Below, piece by piece: positions 35,946 through 45,080 of a DNA stretch of 64,000 nucleotides. The stretch spans positions 17,226 through 81,225 of the forward strand of contig JANWWN010000006.1 in NCBI GenBank assembly GCA_025055435.1, in the 5' to 3' direction. The position numbers were made by a program, and so were the translations under genes. Below the pieces are notes generated by a model. The model made no database searches. It saw nothing but the letters and a program-made list of their open reading frames with translations, and had not been told where the DNA came from. How positions within the stretch are numbered: the first letter of the stretch is position 1; the number at the start of each line of letters is the position of its first letter. Origin of the DNA: Cyclobacteriaceae bacterium (GTDB lineage: Bacteria; Bacteroidota; Bacteroidia; Cytophagales; Cyclobacteriaceae).

Positions 35946-37169
35946 TCACAGCCTGGCTGCCAGCAGCAATTCAATTTCTTTGAACTTCATGCCAAACCGG
36001 CGTGCGATATGCTCGTTGGTCAGGTTGCCCTTATAGGTATAAACACCCTTCATAAACCATTTGTGCGAAAAAATCATTTGCTCCACACCACCTTCTTCGG
36101 CAGCACGTAAAATGGTAGGCGTAAAAATATTGCTGAGAGCGGTAGCTGCGGTATGTGCCACGCGCGAAGCCACATTGGGCACACAATAATGTATCACATC
36201 GTACTTGCGGAAAACAGGCCTGTCCAGGGTGGTGATTTCGGAAGTCTCCACGCATCCACCCTGGTCAATGCTCAGATCGATAATCAGCGAATCGGGTTTC
36301 ATTCTGCTCACCATTTCTTCGGTAACTACAATCCGGGCTCTGCCTTTCTCTGCGCGCAAAGCGCCAATTACCACATCGGCAGTCTTCAGGGTTTCGCTGA
36401 GTGTCAGGGTATCAATGGTTGACGTGTACACCTGCTGACCGAGCAGGTGTTTAATGCGACGGAGTTTATACAAATGGTTATCAAAAATCTGCACCTCGGC
36501 CCCCATGCCCAGGGCGGCGCGCGCCGAGTACTCGGCAACGGTACCCGCTCCAATAATCACCACTTTTGTTGGTGGCACTCCGGTAATTCCTCCCAGTATT
36601 ATTCCTTTGCCATTGTGTGCCGTGCTTAAGTATTCGGCAGCAATCAGCATTACCGTGCTTCCCGCAATTTCACTCATGGCCCTGATAATGGGCATACCCC
36701 CGACTTTATCTTCAATAAACTCAAAAGCTAAAGCCGTTACCTTTTTGCGTAACAAGGCCTGAATATATTCCTGCTGAAGGTGCCCCAGTTGTATGGCCGA
36801 GATGAGCGTTTGACCGGGCCGCATTAAATCGATTTCTTCTGTTGTGGGCGGCTCAATTTTCAGAATAATATCCGCTTTATATACTTCCTGCGGACTATAA
36901 ACGATGGAAGCACCGGCTTCGGAATATTGCTGATCGGAAAACTTCGAACCCGAACCGGCTTTGGTTTCAACCCATACCTGATGACCGTTATTTACCAGAA
37001 GTGCAACGGCATCGGGAGTAAGTGTAATACGATTTTCCTGTAAGGAAATTTCACGCGGCAAACCGATAAAGAAGGAACCCTTCTTTTTCTTCACTTCCAG
37101 TAACTGCTCCTGTGGCACCAGACTGCTTTGTGCCAATGCTTCAAAACCCGTTTTTTTCTTTTCAGCCAT
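35946..37169 (-). CDS. ald: Alanine dehydrogenase
   Basis: A 407-residue NAD-dependent L-alanine dehydrogenase / PNT N-terminal fold. The N-terminal part after a 30-residue lysine-rich extension starts with FFIGLPREISLQENRITLTP and includes VETKAGSGSKFSDQQY; the NAD-binding Rossmann motif is VVIIGAGTVAEYSARAALGM. YCVPNVASRVAHTAATALSN is the family's C-terminal signature. The extra N-terminal 30 residues (MAEKKKTGFEALAQSS) are longer than in classic Ald; the variant is common in Bacteroidota. It starts inside the tsaE stop and is cotranscribed with porX and tsaE. Confidence 0.9.
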   Translation of the reverse strand: MAEKKKTGFEALAQSSLVPQEQLLEVKKKKGSFFIGLPREISLQENRITLTPDAVALLVNNGHQVWVETKAGSGSKFSDQQYSEAGASIVYSPQEVYKADIILKIEPPTTEEIDLMRPGQTLISAIQLGHLQQEYIQALLRKKVTALAFEFIEDKVGGMPIIRAMSEIAGSTVMLIAAEYLSTAHNGKGIILGGITGVPPTKVVIIGAGTVAEYSARAALGMGAEVQIFDNHLYKLRRIKHLLGQQVYTSTIDTLTLSETLKTADVVIGALRAEKGRARIVVTEEMVSRMKPDSLIIDLSIDQGGCVETSEITTLDRPVFRKYDVIHYCVPNVASRVAHTAATALSNIFTPTILRAAEEGGVEQMIFSHKWFMKGVYTYKGNLTNEHIARRFGMKFKEIELLLAARL

Positions 37170-37605
37170 GCTGCTTGACTTCTATGGTTCTGTGTTTCTG
37201 ATCTTCCGGCAAGATGCGTATTTCAAGGTATTTTTCCGGCAACAGCCGCGCAACATTTTCAGGCCATTCAACAAAGCAATAACAACCGGAATAAAAGTAT
37301 TCTTCTGTGCCGATGTCTATTGCTTCCAGCTCACTTTTAATCCGATAAAAATCGAAATGATACATCCGCTCACCATCCCGGTTGCGGTATTCGTTAATCA
37401 GGGAAAAGGTAGGACTGCTCATGCCGTTGGTTACTCCGAGTTGACGGCAAAAAGTTTTTATCAGTGTTGTTTTACCGGCACCCATTTGTCCGTAGAATGC
37501 GATTATCCGAATGTCGGGGAATTCATCCAGCACTTCCTTAGCTACCCGTTCCAAATCGCTTTCACGTATGCTTTTATATTCCCGTAGCCTGCTTTTACCG
37601 TGCAT
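37162..37605 (-). CDS. tsaE: tRNA threonylcarbamoyladenosine ATPase TsaE
   Basis: A 147-residue P-loop ATPase needed for t6A37 tRNA modification with TsaB-TsaD. Walker A is GQMGAGKTTLIK (39-50), followed by the family signature SSPTFSLINEYRN and the HFDFYRI motif; FVEWPENV near residue 110 is also diagnostic. It overlaps the end of porX by 11 bp and the start of ald by 8 bp, so the three are one translationally coupled unit porX-tsaE-ald. tsaB and tsaD are elsewhere. Confidence 0.95.
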   Translation of the reverse strand: MHGKSRLREYKSIRESDLERVAKEVLDEFPDIRIIAFYGQMGAGKTTLIKTFCRQLGVTNGMSSPTFSLINEYRNRDGERMYHFDFYRIKSELEAIDIGTEEYFYSGCYCFVEWPENVARLLPEKYLEIRILPEDQKHRTIEVKQHG

Positions 37606-39157
37606 TTTTCGAAGATAGGAAAATAACGGGTACTATCATTTCTTCCAGGCTGATGCCGCCATGCTGAAAAGTGTCGCGGTAAAAATTTACATAGTAATTG
37701 TAGTTATTGGGATAGGCAAAAAAATAATCTTCGATGGCAAAAGCATAGGTGGTCGATACATTGGCCTTCGGCAGAAATAGTTTTTCAGGCCGGGTAACAT
37801 GGTATAGCTTATCTCCTTCGATGCCCAGATTTTTTCCATGTTTGTAACGCAGGTTGGTATTTACCGAGCGGTCGCCCACAATTTTAAAAGGCCGCTTAAC
37901 GCGAATGGTGCCGTGGTCGGTGGTGATAATCACGCGTGCCTTTCGTTCGGAAATGCTTTTCAGAATATCGAGCAGGGGACTATGCAGAAACCAGGAGCGG
38001 GTTATGGAACGATAAGCCGATTCATCGGGCGCCAGCTCGCGAATCATGGCCATGTCGGTACGGGCGTGCGACAGCATGTCCACAAAATTGTACACAATTA
38101 CATTGAGCGGGTGCTGGAATAAGTTAGGCACCATGTTTATCAGTTCACGGCCTTCATCCACATTTTTGATTTTGTGATAAGTAAACTTTATGGGAAGATT
38201 ATTCCTGCGGAGTTGCTTTTCCAGAAAAGCGTCTTCAAAATTATTCTTTCCTTCTTCCTCTTCATCGCCTACCCATAATTCAGGGAATAATTTTGCCATG
38301 TCGGAAGGCAACATACCTGAAAATATGGCATTGCGCGCATACCCTGTGGTTGTAGGCAGGATTGAGTAATAGGTATCTTCTTCCTCGACAGTAAAAAATT
38401 CCGAAACCACCGGCTCAAGCACTTTCCATTGGTCGTAGCGAAGGTTATCAATGACAATCAGAAAGACAGGCCTTTCGGATTTGATTTCACCAAACACCTT
38501 TCGCTTCAGTATCTGATGGGACAATAACGGTTTATCCGTATTCGGATCGTTGAGCCATTTTTCATAATTGCGGATAATGAACTTTGCAAAGTTGGCATTG
38601 GCCTCCGTCTTCTGGGTTTCCAACACTTCGGCCATTTCTTCATTGCCGGCCATGTCGAGCTGAAGCTCCCAGAACACCAGCTTCTTATAGAGTTCCGCCC
38701 ACGCCTGGTGTGTGAGGTCGTCCATAAAGGCCATGCTGATTTTCCGAAATTCCTGCTGGTAATTCAGGTTGGTTTTTTCCAGTACCAGGCGCTTGTTATC
38801 TAAAATTTTTTTTACCGAAAGCAGTATCTGACTGGGATTAAGCGGCTTAATGAGGTAATCGGCTATTTGTGAGCCAATGGCTTCTTCCATAATATGCTCT
38901 TCCTCATTCTTGGTTATCATTACCACCGGAAGATTCGGCCGCGAGGTTTTAATCTGGGTGAGTACTTCCAACCCGGAAAGACCCGGCATATTTTCATCCA
39001 AAAACACTACATCAAAATGTTTTTCCTGACAAAGCTCGATGGCATCCGAACCGTTATTTACCGGAGTGATGTCGTAGCCGCGCTGTTCCAGAAACATGAT
39101 GTGCGGCTTGAGCAAATCAATCTCATCATCGGCCCACAAAATACTGTATCTTTGCAT
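37595..39157 (-). CDS. porX: PorX-type response regulator with PglZ phosphatase domain
   Basis: A 520-residue two-domain regulator of the type IX secretion system. Residues 1-120 are a receiver domain (LWADDEIDLLKPHI; phospho-acceptor Asp54 in VVFLDENMPGLSG; a late Lys in DYLIKPLNPSQI). After a helical linker, residues about 205-510 are a PglZ/alkaline phosphatase-like domain with VIDNLRYDQW, YSILPTTTGYARNAIFSGM, FVDMLSHARTDMA and ITTDHGTIRV as metal and nucleophile sites. In Porphyromonas and Flavobacterium, PorX with kinase PorY controls T9SS gene expression. No porY is adjacent. It is divergent from the HD-domain gene, whose -7 box lies within the first porX codons. Confidence 0.95.
   Translation of the reverse strand: MQRYSILWADDEIDLLKPHIMFLEQRGYDITPVNNGSDAIELCQEKHFDVVFLDENMPGLSGLEVLTQIKTSRPNLPVVMITKNEEEHIMEEAIGSQIADYLIKPLNPSQILLSVKKILDNKRLVLEKTNLNYQQEFRKISMAFMDDLTHQAWAELYKKLVFWELQLDMAGNEEMAEVLETQKTEANANFAKFIIRNYEKWLNDPNTDKPLLSHQILKRKVFGEIKSERPVFLIVIDNLRYDQWKVLEPVVSEFFTVEEEDTYYSILPTTTGYARNAIFSGMLPSDMAKLFPELWVGDEEEEGKNNFEDAFLEKQLRRNNLPIKFTYHKIKNVDEGRELINMVPNLFQHPLNVIVYNFVDMLSHARTDMAMIRELAPDESAYRSITRSWFLHSPLLDILKSISERKARVIITTDHGTIRVKRPFKIVGDRSVNTNLRYKHGKNLGIEGDKLYHVTRPEKLFLPKANVSTTYAFAIEDYFFAYPNNYNYYVNFYRDTFQHGGISLEEMIVPVIFLSSKNAR
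39147..39154 (+). promoter_or_regulatory. -7 box of the HD-domain gene promoter, inside porX
   Basis: TATCTTTG is a perfect TAnnTTTG element located over codons 2-4 of the divergent porX gene. It predicts transcription from about 39159 towards the HD gene. Confidence 0.5.
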
Positions 39158-39172
39158 GCGCTGAAGTTTTCA

Positions 39173-39200
39173 CCAAGTTACATAATCTTGCGGCAATCAA
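39173..39200 (-). promoter_or_regulatory. Candidate porX promoter
   Basis: On the minus strand TTG (39200-39198), seventeen bases, then TAACTTGG (39180-39173), one mismatch to TAnnTTTG. It would give a leader of roughly 12 bases and overlaps the leader of the divergent HD gene. Confidence 0.4.
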
Positions 39201-40429
39201 AATCCAAAAAAAAGAAAATCATCAACGACCCTGTGTACGGATTCATACGCATTCCGTCCGGACTCATTGAAGATATTATTTCACACCGATGGTTTCAGCG
39301 ACTGCGTAACATCAAGCAGCTCGGATTGACTGACCTGGTTTATCCGGCAGCACGGCATTCGCGATTTCAACATGCGCTGGGCGCCATGCACCTCATGATG
39401 CGCGTACTCGACACCCTGCGCGCTAAAGGTGTTGTTATTTCCGATGAAGAGTATGAGGCCTCCGTTATTGCCGTGTTACTGCACGACATGGGACACGGAC
39501 CACTCTCGCATGCCCTGGAAGAAACCCTACTTCCCGGTATTCCGCATGAAACCCTGTCGTATAAGTTTATGCAGGAACTGAACCGCCAGTTTAATGGCGC
39601 GCTGGAACTTACGCTCCGCATTTTTCGCAACAGCTACCACCGGAAATTTTTTCATCAACTGGTTTCCAGTCAGCTGGATATCGACCGCCTCGACTACCTG
39701 CACCGCGATTGCTTTTTTACCGGAGTGCCCGAAGGAGCAATAGGCGTAAATCGCATTGTTGAGGTTCTGGGAGTCCATAACGACCAGCTGGTTGTAGAAG
39801 AAAAAGGCCTGTACAGCATTGAAAACTTTTTACATGCCCGCCGGCTGATGTACTGGCAGGTGTATCTGCATAAAACCACGCTCAGCGCCGAGCGGATGGT
39901 GGTTAACCTGATTAAACGGGCACGCCTGCTGGCACGTGCCGGTGAAAAGGTGCCAGCCAGCGATGCACTACTCTATTTTCTGAAGAGTGAGCTTAACAGC
40001 GAAACATTTATTCAACAGCCCGATTTTACGGAGGTTTATGGTTGCCTTGACGATAACGACATATTCGGTGCAATAAAATTATGGAATAATCATTCGGATA
40101 TCATACTGCGAACCTTGTCGCGTATGCTTTCCGAACGCAGGCTCTTTCAAATCATTCTGCAACAGGAACCGATACCCAAAGCGCGCATCGAGCAGGTTCG
40201 AAACGGCATCATACAGCAATATAAAACCCTTCGGGCCGACGCAGCCTACCTGTTTTCAACCGGCGTGGTTACCAATGAAGCCTATGCAGAAGGTCAAAAA
40301 ATCAATATACTGACCGCTGAAGGTAAACCGGTAGATATAGCCCAGGCTTCGGACCTGCCCACCATTAAAGCCTTAACCAAAATCGTGAAAAAAAACTATC
40401 TGTGCTGGCCCAAAAACGTATCTTTGTAG
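39188..40429 (+). CDS. HD-domain phosphohydrolase
   Basis: A 413-residue dGTPase/YdhJ-like HD hydrolase. Metal-binding residues are in RHSRFQHALGAMHLM and VIAVLLHDMGHGPLSHALE (His-Asp pair), with SSQLDIDRLDYLHRDCFFTG further on. The N-terminus is KKKKIINDPVYGFIRIP. I place the start at TTG 39188; no ATG lies between the promoter and the conserved sequence, and upstream codons belong to porX on the other strand. Bacteroidota often have this gene just ahead of lpxD, as here (48 bp gap). Substrate not deducible; a nucleotide is likely. Confidence 0.88.
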   Translation: MRQSKSKKKKIINDPVYGFIRIPSGLIEDIISHRWFQRLRNIKQLGLTDLVYPAARHSRFQHALGAMHLMMRVLDTLRAKGVVISDEEYEASVIAVLLHDMGHGPLSHALEETLLPGIPHETLSYKFMQELNRQFNGALELTLRIFRNSYHRKFFHQLVSSQLDIDRLDYLHRDCFFTGVPEGAIGVNRIVEVLGVHNDQLVVEEKGLYSIENFLHARRLMYWQVYLHKTTLSAERMVVNLIKRARLLARAGEKVPASDALLYFLKSELNSETFIQQPDFTEVYGCLDDNDIFGAIKLWNNHSDIILRTLSRMLSERRLFQIILQQEPIPKARIEQVRNGIIQQYKTLRADAAYLFSTGVVTNEAYAEGQKINILTAEGKPVDIAQASDLPTIKALTKIVKKNYLCWPKNVSL

Positions 40430-40477
40430 GTGGCTGATGACCAACCTGCACACAATATTTACCTTGCTTAATCCGAT

Positions 40478-41566
40478 ATGGAATTTACTGTAAACCAGAT
40501 TGCAGCCATGCTCGGTGGAACCGTAGAGGGAAACGGTTCGCTGAAAATCAAAATGCTGGCCAAAATTCAGGAAGCTAAACCCGGCCAGATCGCCTTTCTC
40601 TCCAACCCGCGATATGAAAATTACATCTACACCACCGGTGCATCGGCTGTCATTGTCAGTAAACAGTTTATTCCACGAAAACCTTTAACTACAACGCTGA
40701 TACGCGTTGACGACCCTTACAGCAGTTTTACCTTATTGCTGGAAGAATACCATAAGCTTATCAGCTTTCAGAAATCCGGAATTGAAGAACCCAGCTTTAT
40801 CGGTGCTAATTGTACGGTTGGTAAAAATATTTACCGCGGAGCGTTTAGCTACATCGGTAATAACGTAACCCTTGGCGACAACGTTAAAGTTTATCCGCAA
40901 ACGTTTATTGGCGATAATGTTGTGATTGGTAACAATGTTATTCTGCACCCGGGCGTAAAACTATATGCCGGCACCCGTATAGGAAATAATTGTGTTATTC
41001 ATTCAGGCACTGTAATCGGAAGCGATGGTTTCGGATTTGCGCCTCAACCGGATGGCACCTACAAAACCATACCCCAGTTGGGTAACGTAATTATTGAAGA
41101 CGATGTGGTAATTGGTGCCAACACAGTAATTGATTGTGCAACACTGATGGGCGATTCAACCATCATCCGGAAAGGAGTTAAACTCGATAATCTGATACAG
41201 GTTGCGCACAATGTAGAGATTGGAAGAAATACCGTTATCGCAGCGCAAACCGGAATATCCGGATCGACCAAAATAGGCGAGAATAATGTTATTGCCGGTC
41301 AGGTGGGCATAGCAGGGCATCTGGTTATCGCAAACAACACCAGCATCGGTGCGCAATCAGGCATATCCAAATCCATACGCGAGGAAGGACAGAAAATACT
41401 GGGTTATCCGGCATTCGATATAAAAGAATATTTCCGGGCTTACTCCGTGTTCAAAAAACTTCCCAGCCTGAGTTACCGCCTCAGAAAACTGGAAGAGGCC
41501 GTTTACGGGCACAAAGCATCAGCGGTATCCGATAATGCTCATTCGGAGGAAAACCTTAATGAGTAG
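40478..41566 (+). CDS. lpxD: UDP-3-O-acylglucosamine N-acyltransferase
   Basis: Third enzyme of lipid A synthesis. The 362-residue protein has the LpxD N-terminal uridine-binding domain ([20 protein letters not shown]), then left-handed beta-helix hexapeptide repeats ([20 protein letters not shown]), the catalytic-site stretch [17 protein letters not shown] with its His, and a C-terminal helix. Gene order lpxD-lpxC/fabZ-lpxA matches other Bacteroidota. The next gene's ATG is 53 bp downstream. Confidence 0.96.
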   Translation: MEFTVNQIAAMLGGTVEGNGSLKIKMLAKIQEAKPGQIAFLSNPRYENYIYTTGASAVIVSKQFIPRKPLTTTLIRVDDPYSSFTLLLEEYHKLISFQKSGIEEPSFIGANCTVGKNIYRGAFSYIGNNVTLGDNVKVYPQTFIGDNVVIGNNVILHPGVKLYAGTRIGNNCVIHSGTVIGSDGFGFAPQPDGTYKTIPQLGNVIIEDDVVIGANTVIDCATLMGDSTIIRKGVKLDNLIQVAHNVEIGRNTVIAAQTGISGSTKIGENNVIAGQVGIAGHLVIANNTSIGAQSGISKSIREEGQKILGYPAFDIKEYFRAYSVFKKLPSLSYRLRKLEEAVYGHKASAVSDNAHSEENLNE

Positions 41567-41619
41567 GCAGTTTGCAATATCCGGCCGAAAGGCCGAAATT
41601 TGCCCACTTTTATTCCGGC

Positions 41620-43017
41620 ATGCTGAACATCAAGCAACAAACCATTCATAAGTCGGTTTCCTTATCCGGGGTTGGCCTGCATACGGGAGCCAAAACCACG
41701 ATGACCTTTCTACCAGCCAAGCCCAACCATGGCATTAAATTTCAACGTATCGACCTGCCCGGCTCGCCTTTTATCGATGCCGATTGCGATAACGTGGTAG
41801 ATGTTTCGCGCGGTACCACCATCGAGCAAAGCGGTGCCCGCGTAAGCACCATTGAACATACACTTGCCGCACTCGTAGGCCTGGAAATAGATAACGTCAT
41901 TATTCAACTGGACGGTCCGGAGTGCCCGATTATGGACGGAAGCTCGATACAGTTCGTTGAAATTTTAAAACAGGCCGGCACAGAAGAACAAAATGCGTTG
42001 CGCGATTTTTTCGAAGTACAGGAACCTATCTTTTACCGTGAAGCCGCGCGCAATGTAGAGATTGCCGCACTGCCGTTGGATGATTACCGGGTTACGGTAA
42101 TGATCGATTACAACTCACCCGTGTTGGGCAGTCAGCATGCTTCACTCAACGACATCCGCCAGTTTGAAAAAGAAATTGCCAACTGCCGCACATTTTGCTT
42201 TCTCCACGAACTGGAAATGCTTTATAAAAATAACCTGATCCGCGGTGGCGACTTAAACAATGCCATTGTTATCGTTGACCGGGTGGTGAAGGAAGATGAA
42301 TTGGAGAATATCGCCCGCATGCTCAACAAACCCAAAGTGGAAGTAAAGCATGAAGGCATCCTGAATAATGTTGAGCTTCGCTACAAAAACGAACCAGCCC
42401 GGCACAAACTGCTGGATATGGTTGGCGATCTGGCACTGGCCGGACGTCCTCTGAAAGCCCAGGTGCTGGCAGCAAGGCCCGGACATGCTGCCAATGTAGC
42501 ATTTGCCAAGAAGCTCAAGAAAGCCATGGCCGAAGCCGACCGGAAGGGGCGTCCGAAATACAATCCGAACCTCCCACCGGTTATGGACATCAACAAAATT
42601 TCCCAGATACTTCCTCACCGCTTTCCTTTCCTGCTGATTGACAAGATTATCTATCTGGATAACGAGAGCGTAGCCGGTGTGAAGAACGTTACCATGAACG
42701 AGCACTTCTTCCTTGGACACTTTCCAGGTAACCCCGTGTTTCCGGGCGTGTTACAGGTTGAAGCCATGGCACAGGTTGGCGGCATCCTCGTACTCAACAC
42801 CGTACCCGATCCGGAAAATTACTGGACTTACTTTTTGGGCATAGAAAACTTCCGTTTCAGAAAAATGGTTTTGCCCGGTGATACATTAGTTATTCAATGC
42901 GATCTGGTTGCGCCCATCAAGCGCGGCATAGCCAAAATGTATGGCCGTGCGTTTGTCGGCAATAACCTGGTGTGCGAAGGAACCATGACCGCAAGCATAG
43001 TACGAAAAGATTCATGA
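41620..43017 (+). CDS. lpxC-fabZ: LpxC-FabZ bifunctional fusion
   Basis: A 465-residue fusion characteristic of Bacteroidota. Residues 1-310: UDP-3-O-acyl-GlcNAc deacetylase LpxC, with the zinc His80 in STIEHTLAAL and the second zinc site and catalytic His in HKLLDMVGDLALAG. Residues 325-465: 3-hydroxyacyl-ACP dehydratase FabZ, with LPHRFPFLLIDKI and the catalytic GHFPGNPVFPGVLQVEAMAQ. The fusion links the committed lipid A step to the enzyme that competes for the same hydroxyacyl-ACP. The ATG at 41620 is the family start (MLNIKQQTIHKSVSLSG); an upstream TTG at 41572 would add 16 unrelated residues. It overlaps lpxA by 4 bp. Confidence 0.96.
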   Translation: MLNIKQQTIHKSVSLSGVGLHTGAKTTMTFLPAKPNHGIKFQRIDLPGSPFIDADCDNVVDVSRGTTIEQSGARVSTIEHTLAALVGLEIDNVIIQLDGPECPIMDGSSIQFVEILKQAGTEEQNALRDFFEVQEPIFYREAARNVEIAALPLDDYRVTVMIDYNSPVLGSQHASLNDIRQFEKEIANCRTFCFLHELEMLYKNNLIRGGDLNNAIVIVDRVVKEDELENIARMLNKPKVEVKHEGILNNVELRYKNEPARHKLLDMVGDLALAGRPLKAQVLAARPGHAANVAFAKKLKKAMAEADRKGRPKYNPNLPPVMDINKISQILPHRFPFLLIDKIIYLDNESVAGVKNVTMNEHFFLGHFPGNPVFPGVLQVEAMAQVGGILVLNTVPDPENYWTYFLGIENFRFRKMVLPGDTLVIQCDLVAPIKRGIAKMYGRAFVGNNLVCEGTMTASIVRKDS

Positions 43018-43802
43018 ACAACCACCCTCTTGCTAACATCCATCCCGATGCCAAAATCGGCAACAATGTTACCATTGAACCATTTGCTACCATTCAGGGT
43101 GATGTGGTTATTGGAGATAACTGCTGGATCGGCCCGGGTGCCGTAATCTGGGATGGCGCCCGGCTGGGTAACAATGTTAAAGTGTACCCGGGTGCTTCAG
43201 TTTCTTCCATCCCGCAAGACCTGAAGTTTGCCGGTGAAAAGACCGAAACGTTCATTGGTGACAACACCGTTATCCGCGAGTGCGTAACCATAAGCCGGGG
43301 CACCTCCGATAAATGGAAAACCGTTATCGGAAAAAACTGCCTGCTTATGGCCTACGTTCATGTAGCCCACGATTGTTTAGTTGGTGATAATTGTATTCTG
43401 GTTAACGCCGTTCAGGTCGCCGGGCACGTAACCATTGATGACTGGGCCATCATTGGTGGCGCCAGTGCCTTGCATCAGTTTGTAAAAGTTGGCGCGCACG
43501 TAATGATTTCAGGTGGCTCGCTGGTGCGAAAGGATGTTCCGCCCTATACCAAAGCTGCACGCGAACCGCTGGCCTATGCCGGCATAAATTCGGTTGGCCT
43601 GCGCCGGAGAGGTTTTACATCAGAAAAGATTGCCGAGATACAGGAAATTTACCGCTATATCTTCCAAAAAGGTTTGAACAACCTGAAAGCTCTGGATGTA
43701 GTGCGGAGTCAGATTCCGCCCAGCCCGGAGCGGGATTACATCATCCGGTTCATCGAAACATCCGACCGCGGCATTATGAAAGGCTACGGTGCCGTGAGTT
43801 AA
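43014..43802 (+). CDS. lpxA: UDP-N-acetylglucosamine acyltransferase
   Basis: First enzyme of lipid A synthesis, 262 residues. A left-handed beta-helix of hexapeptides (IHPDAKIGNNVTIEPFATI) carries the catalytic His in LMAYVHVAHDCLVGDN and the acyl-chain ruler segment; the C-terminal helical bundle contains GLRRRGFTSEKIAEIQEIYR, the LpxA signature. The ATG overlaps the lpxC-fabZ stop (ATGA), so translation is coupled. Confidence 0.97.
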   Translation: MNNHPLANIHPDAKIGNNVTIEPFATIQGDVVIGDNCWIGPGAVIWDGARLGNNVKVYPGASVSSIPQDLKFAGEKTETFIGDNTVIRECVTISRGTSDKWKTVIGKNCLLMAYVHVAHDCLVGDNCILVNAVQVAGHVTIDDWAIIGGASALHQFVKVGAHVMISGGSLVRKDVPPYTKAAREPLAYAGINSVGLRRRGFTSEKIAEIQEIYRYIFQKGLNNLKALDVVRSQIPPSPERDYIIRFIETSDRGIMKGYGAVS

Positions 43803-43816
43803 CCAAGCGGTTTCTT

Positions 43817-44461
43817 ATGGATGTTCAGCTTATTGCCGATAACCTGGGTAAACGTTTTCAAAAAGAATGGATTTTCCGGAACTTATCATTACGATTTGAA
43901 AAAGGTAAAATCTATGCCATAACCGGCCCGAACGGATCAGGTAAATCCACACTCCTGCAGATTCTTTGCGGGCAGTTGCCGCCTTCAGAAGGTGAAGTCT
44001 CTTTAACCGTAAATCAGGTTGCCATAGAGAGCGATGCAATCTATCGTTACATCAGTTTTGCTGCTCCTTACATGGATTTAATTGACGAATTTACACTGAT
44101 GGAGCAAATCCGATTTCACTTTAGCCTGAAGCCCATGCTCCGAGGATTTTCACCCGAACGCGTTGCCGAAGAACTTTACCTGACCGATGCAATCCATAAA
44201 CAACTGGGTAATTTTTCAAGCGGCATGAAACAACGCGTAAAACTTGGCCTGTGCTTTTTTACCGATTGCCCTGTTATGTTGCTCGATGAGCCCTCCTCCA
44301 ACCTGGATGAAAAAGCTTTGCAATGGTACCGCAGCAACCTGATGAAATATGGTGCCGACAGGTTGGTTATAATTGCCAGCAATAACCGGCAGGAATACCT
44401 GCAGGAAACACAATGCATTGCCATTGACACCTATAAACCCGTTAAAAAGCCGGTTACATAA
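43817..44461 (+). CDS. ABC transporter ATPase subunit, no permease nearby
   Basis: A 214-residue ABC ATPase: Walker A GPNGSGKSTLLQIL (37-50), signature FSSGMKQRVKLGLCF, Walker B VMLLDEPSSNLDEKA. The length and compact form suit a simple exporter-type ATPase. It starts 14 bp after lpxA and is probably the last gene of the lipid A transcript. The usual partner membrane protein is missing, so it may serve a permease encoded elsewhere. It is too short and lacks the second domain for an ABC-F protein. Confidence 0.9.
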   Translation: MDVQLIADNLGKRFQKEWIFRNLSLRFEKGKIYAITGPNGSGKSTLLQILCGQLPPSEGEVSLTVNQVAIESDAIYRYISFAAPYMDLIDEFTLMEQIRFHFSLKPMLRGFSPERVAEELYLTDAIHKQLGNFSSGMKQRVKLGLCFFTDCPVMLLDEPSSNLDEKALQWYRSNLMKYGADRLVIIASNNRQEYLQETQCIAIDTYKPVKKPVT

Positions 44462-44490
44462 GCCGTTTTGACTTGATAAAGCATCGTACA

Positions 44491-44523
44491 TTGGCTTACT
44501 TGCCTTAAATTTGCTTATACTTG
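44491..44523 (+). promoter_or_regulatory. Candidate promoter of the small lipoprotein gene
   Basis: TATACTTG at 44516-44523 (one mismatch to TAnnTTTG) with TTG at 44491-44493, a 22-base spacer. The gene's ATG is at 44545. Confidence 0.4.
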
Positions 44524-44544
44524 AAACGATAAAAGGATTCGGCA

Positions 44545-45030
44545 ATGAGATCACACTTCCCTAAAATTATCGCTCCAGTCGTACTTCTGGCCACGGCTTT
44601 GATTTTGTTTGATTGCGGTAAGGACAGCCCGGCTCCGGCCAAGGAGCAGGTGCAACTGGATAAACTCAAAAAGACATGGACATTGGTTTCGGTTACGTTA
44701 GATGGTACAGATAAAAAAGCACCTGCCGGACAGATTGAAACATCATTCTCACTGACTTTTTCCGGTACTTTTAATTCCTCTAACCCGAAAGGTCCTTATA
44801 ACTTTACCGTAACCGGCACAGAGGCTCCGAGTCCATGGCCGGTTTCAGGCACATGGCTATTTGGCGATGATGCCGAATCACAAATCATTCGTCAAAATGA
44901 TAATGTAGCAATCAGTTATACCATCTCACCATCCGGCCAGCTAACCCTCACTTTTGTATGCAGCGGATGCAACTATCCGGGTGCACGCACCGAAACGGTT
45001 GATGGAACATGGGTGTTTGTCCTTCAGTAA
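44545..45030 (+). CDS. Small lipocalin-like lipoprotein
   Basis: A 161-residue predicted lipoprotein with lipobox ILFDC (Cys24). The mature part starts with a helix-like DKLKKTWTLVSVTLDG and continues as beta strands ending GTWVFVLQ, resembling the lipocalin-like domain (about 130 residues) common in Bacteroidota lipoproteins. Two Cys in CSGC near residues 142-145 are unusual for this group. Own promoter and terminator indicate a single-gene unit. Ligand unknown; the lipocalin assignment is by pattern only. Confidence 0.72.
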   Translation: MRSHFPKIIAPVVLLATALILFDCGKDSPAPAKEQVQLDKLKKTWTLVSVTLDGTDKKAPAGQIETSFSLTFSGTFNSSNPKGPYNFTVTGTEAPSPWPVSGTWLFGDDAESQIIRQNDNVAISYTISPSGQLTLTFVCSGCNYPGARTETVDGTWVFVLQ

Positions 45031-45053
45031 TTTATTGAAGCGCATTCAATCCG

Positions 45054-45080
45054 GCCCGTCCTGACTGGCGGGCTTTTTTA
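45054..45080 (+). terminator. Intrinsic terminator after the lipoprotein gene
   Basis: GCCCGTC (45054-45060) pairs with GGCGGGC (45067-45073), one G-T pair, with a six-base loop and then TTTTTT. The T-run overlaps the stop codon of convergent mutS2. The T-run is on the plus strand only. Confidence 0.85.

Noticed and set aside
41572..41619. TTG start upstream of LpxC
   Set aside because: The added 16 residues do not resemble LpxC; the ATG at 41620 begins at the conserved family N-terminus.
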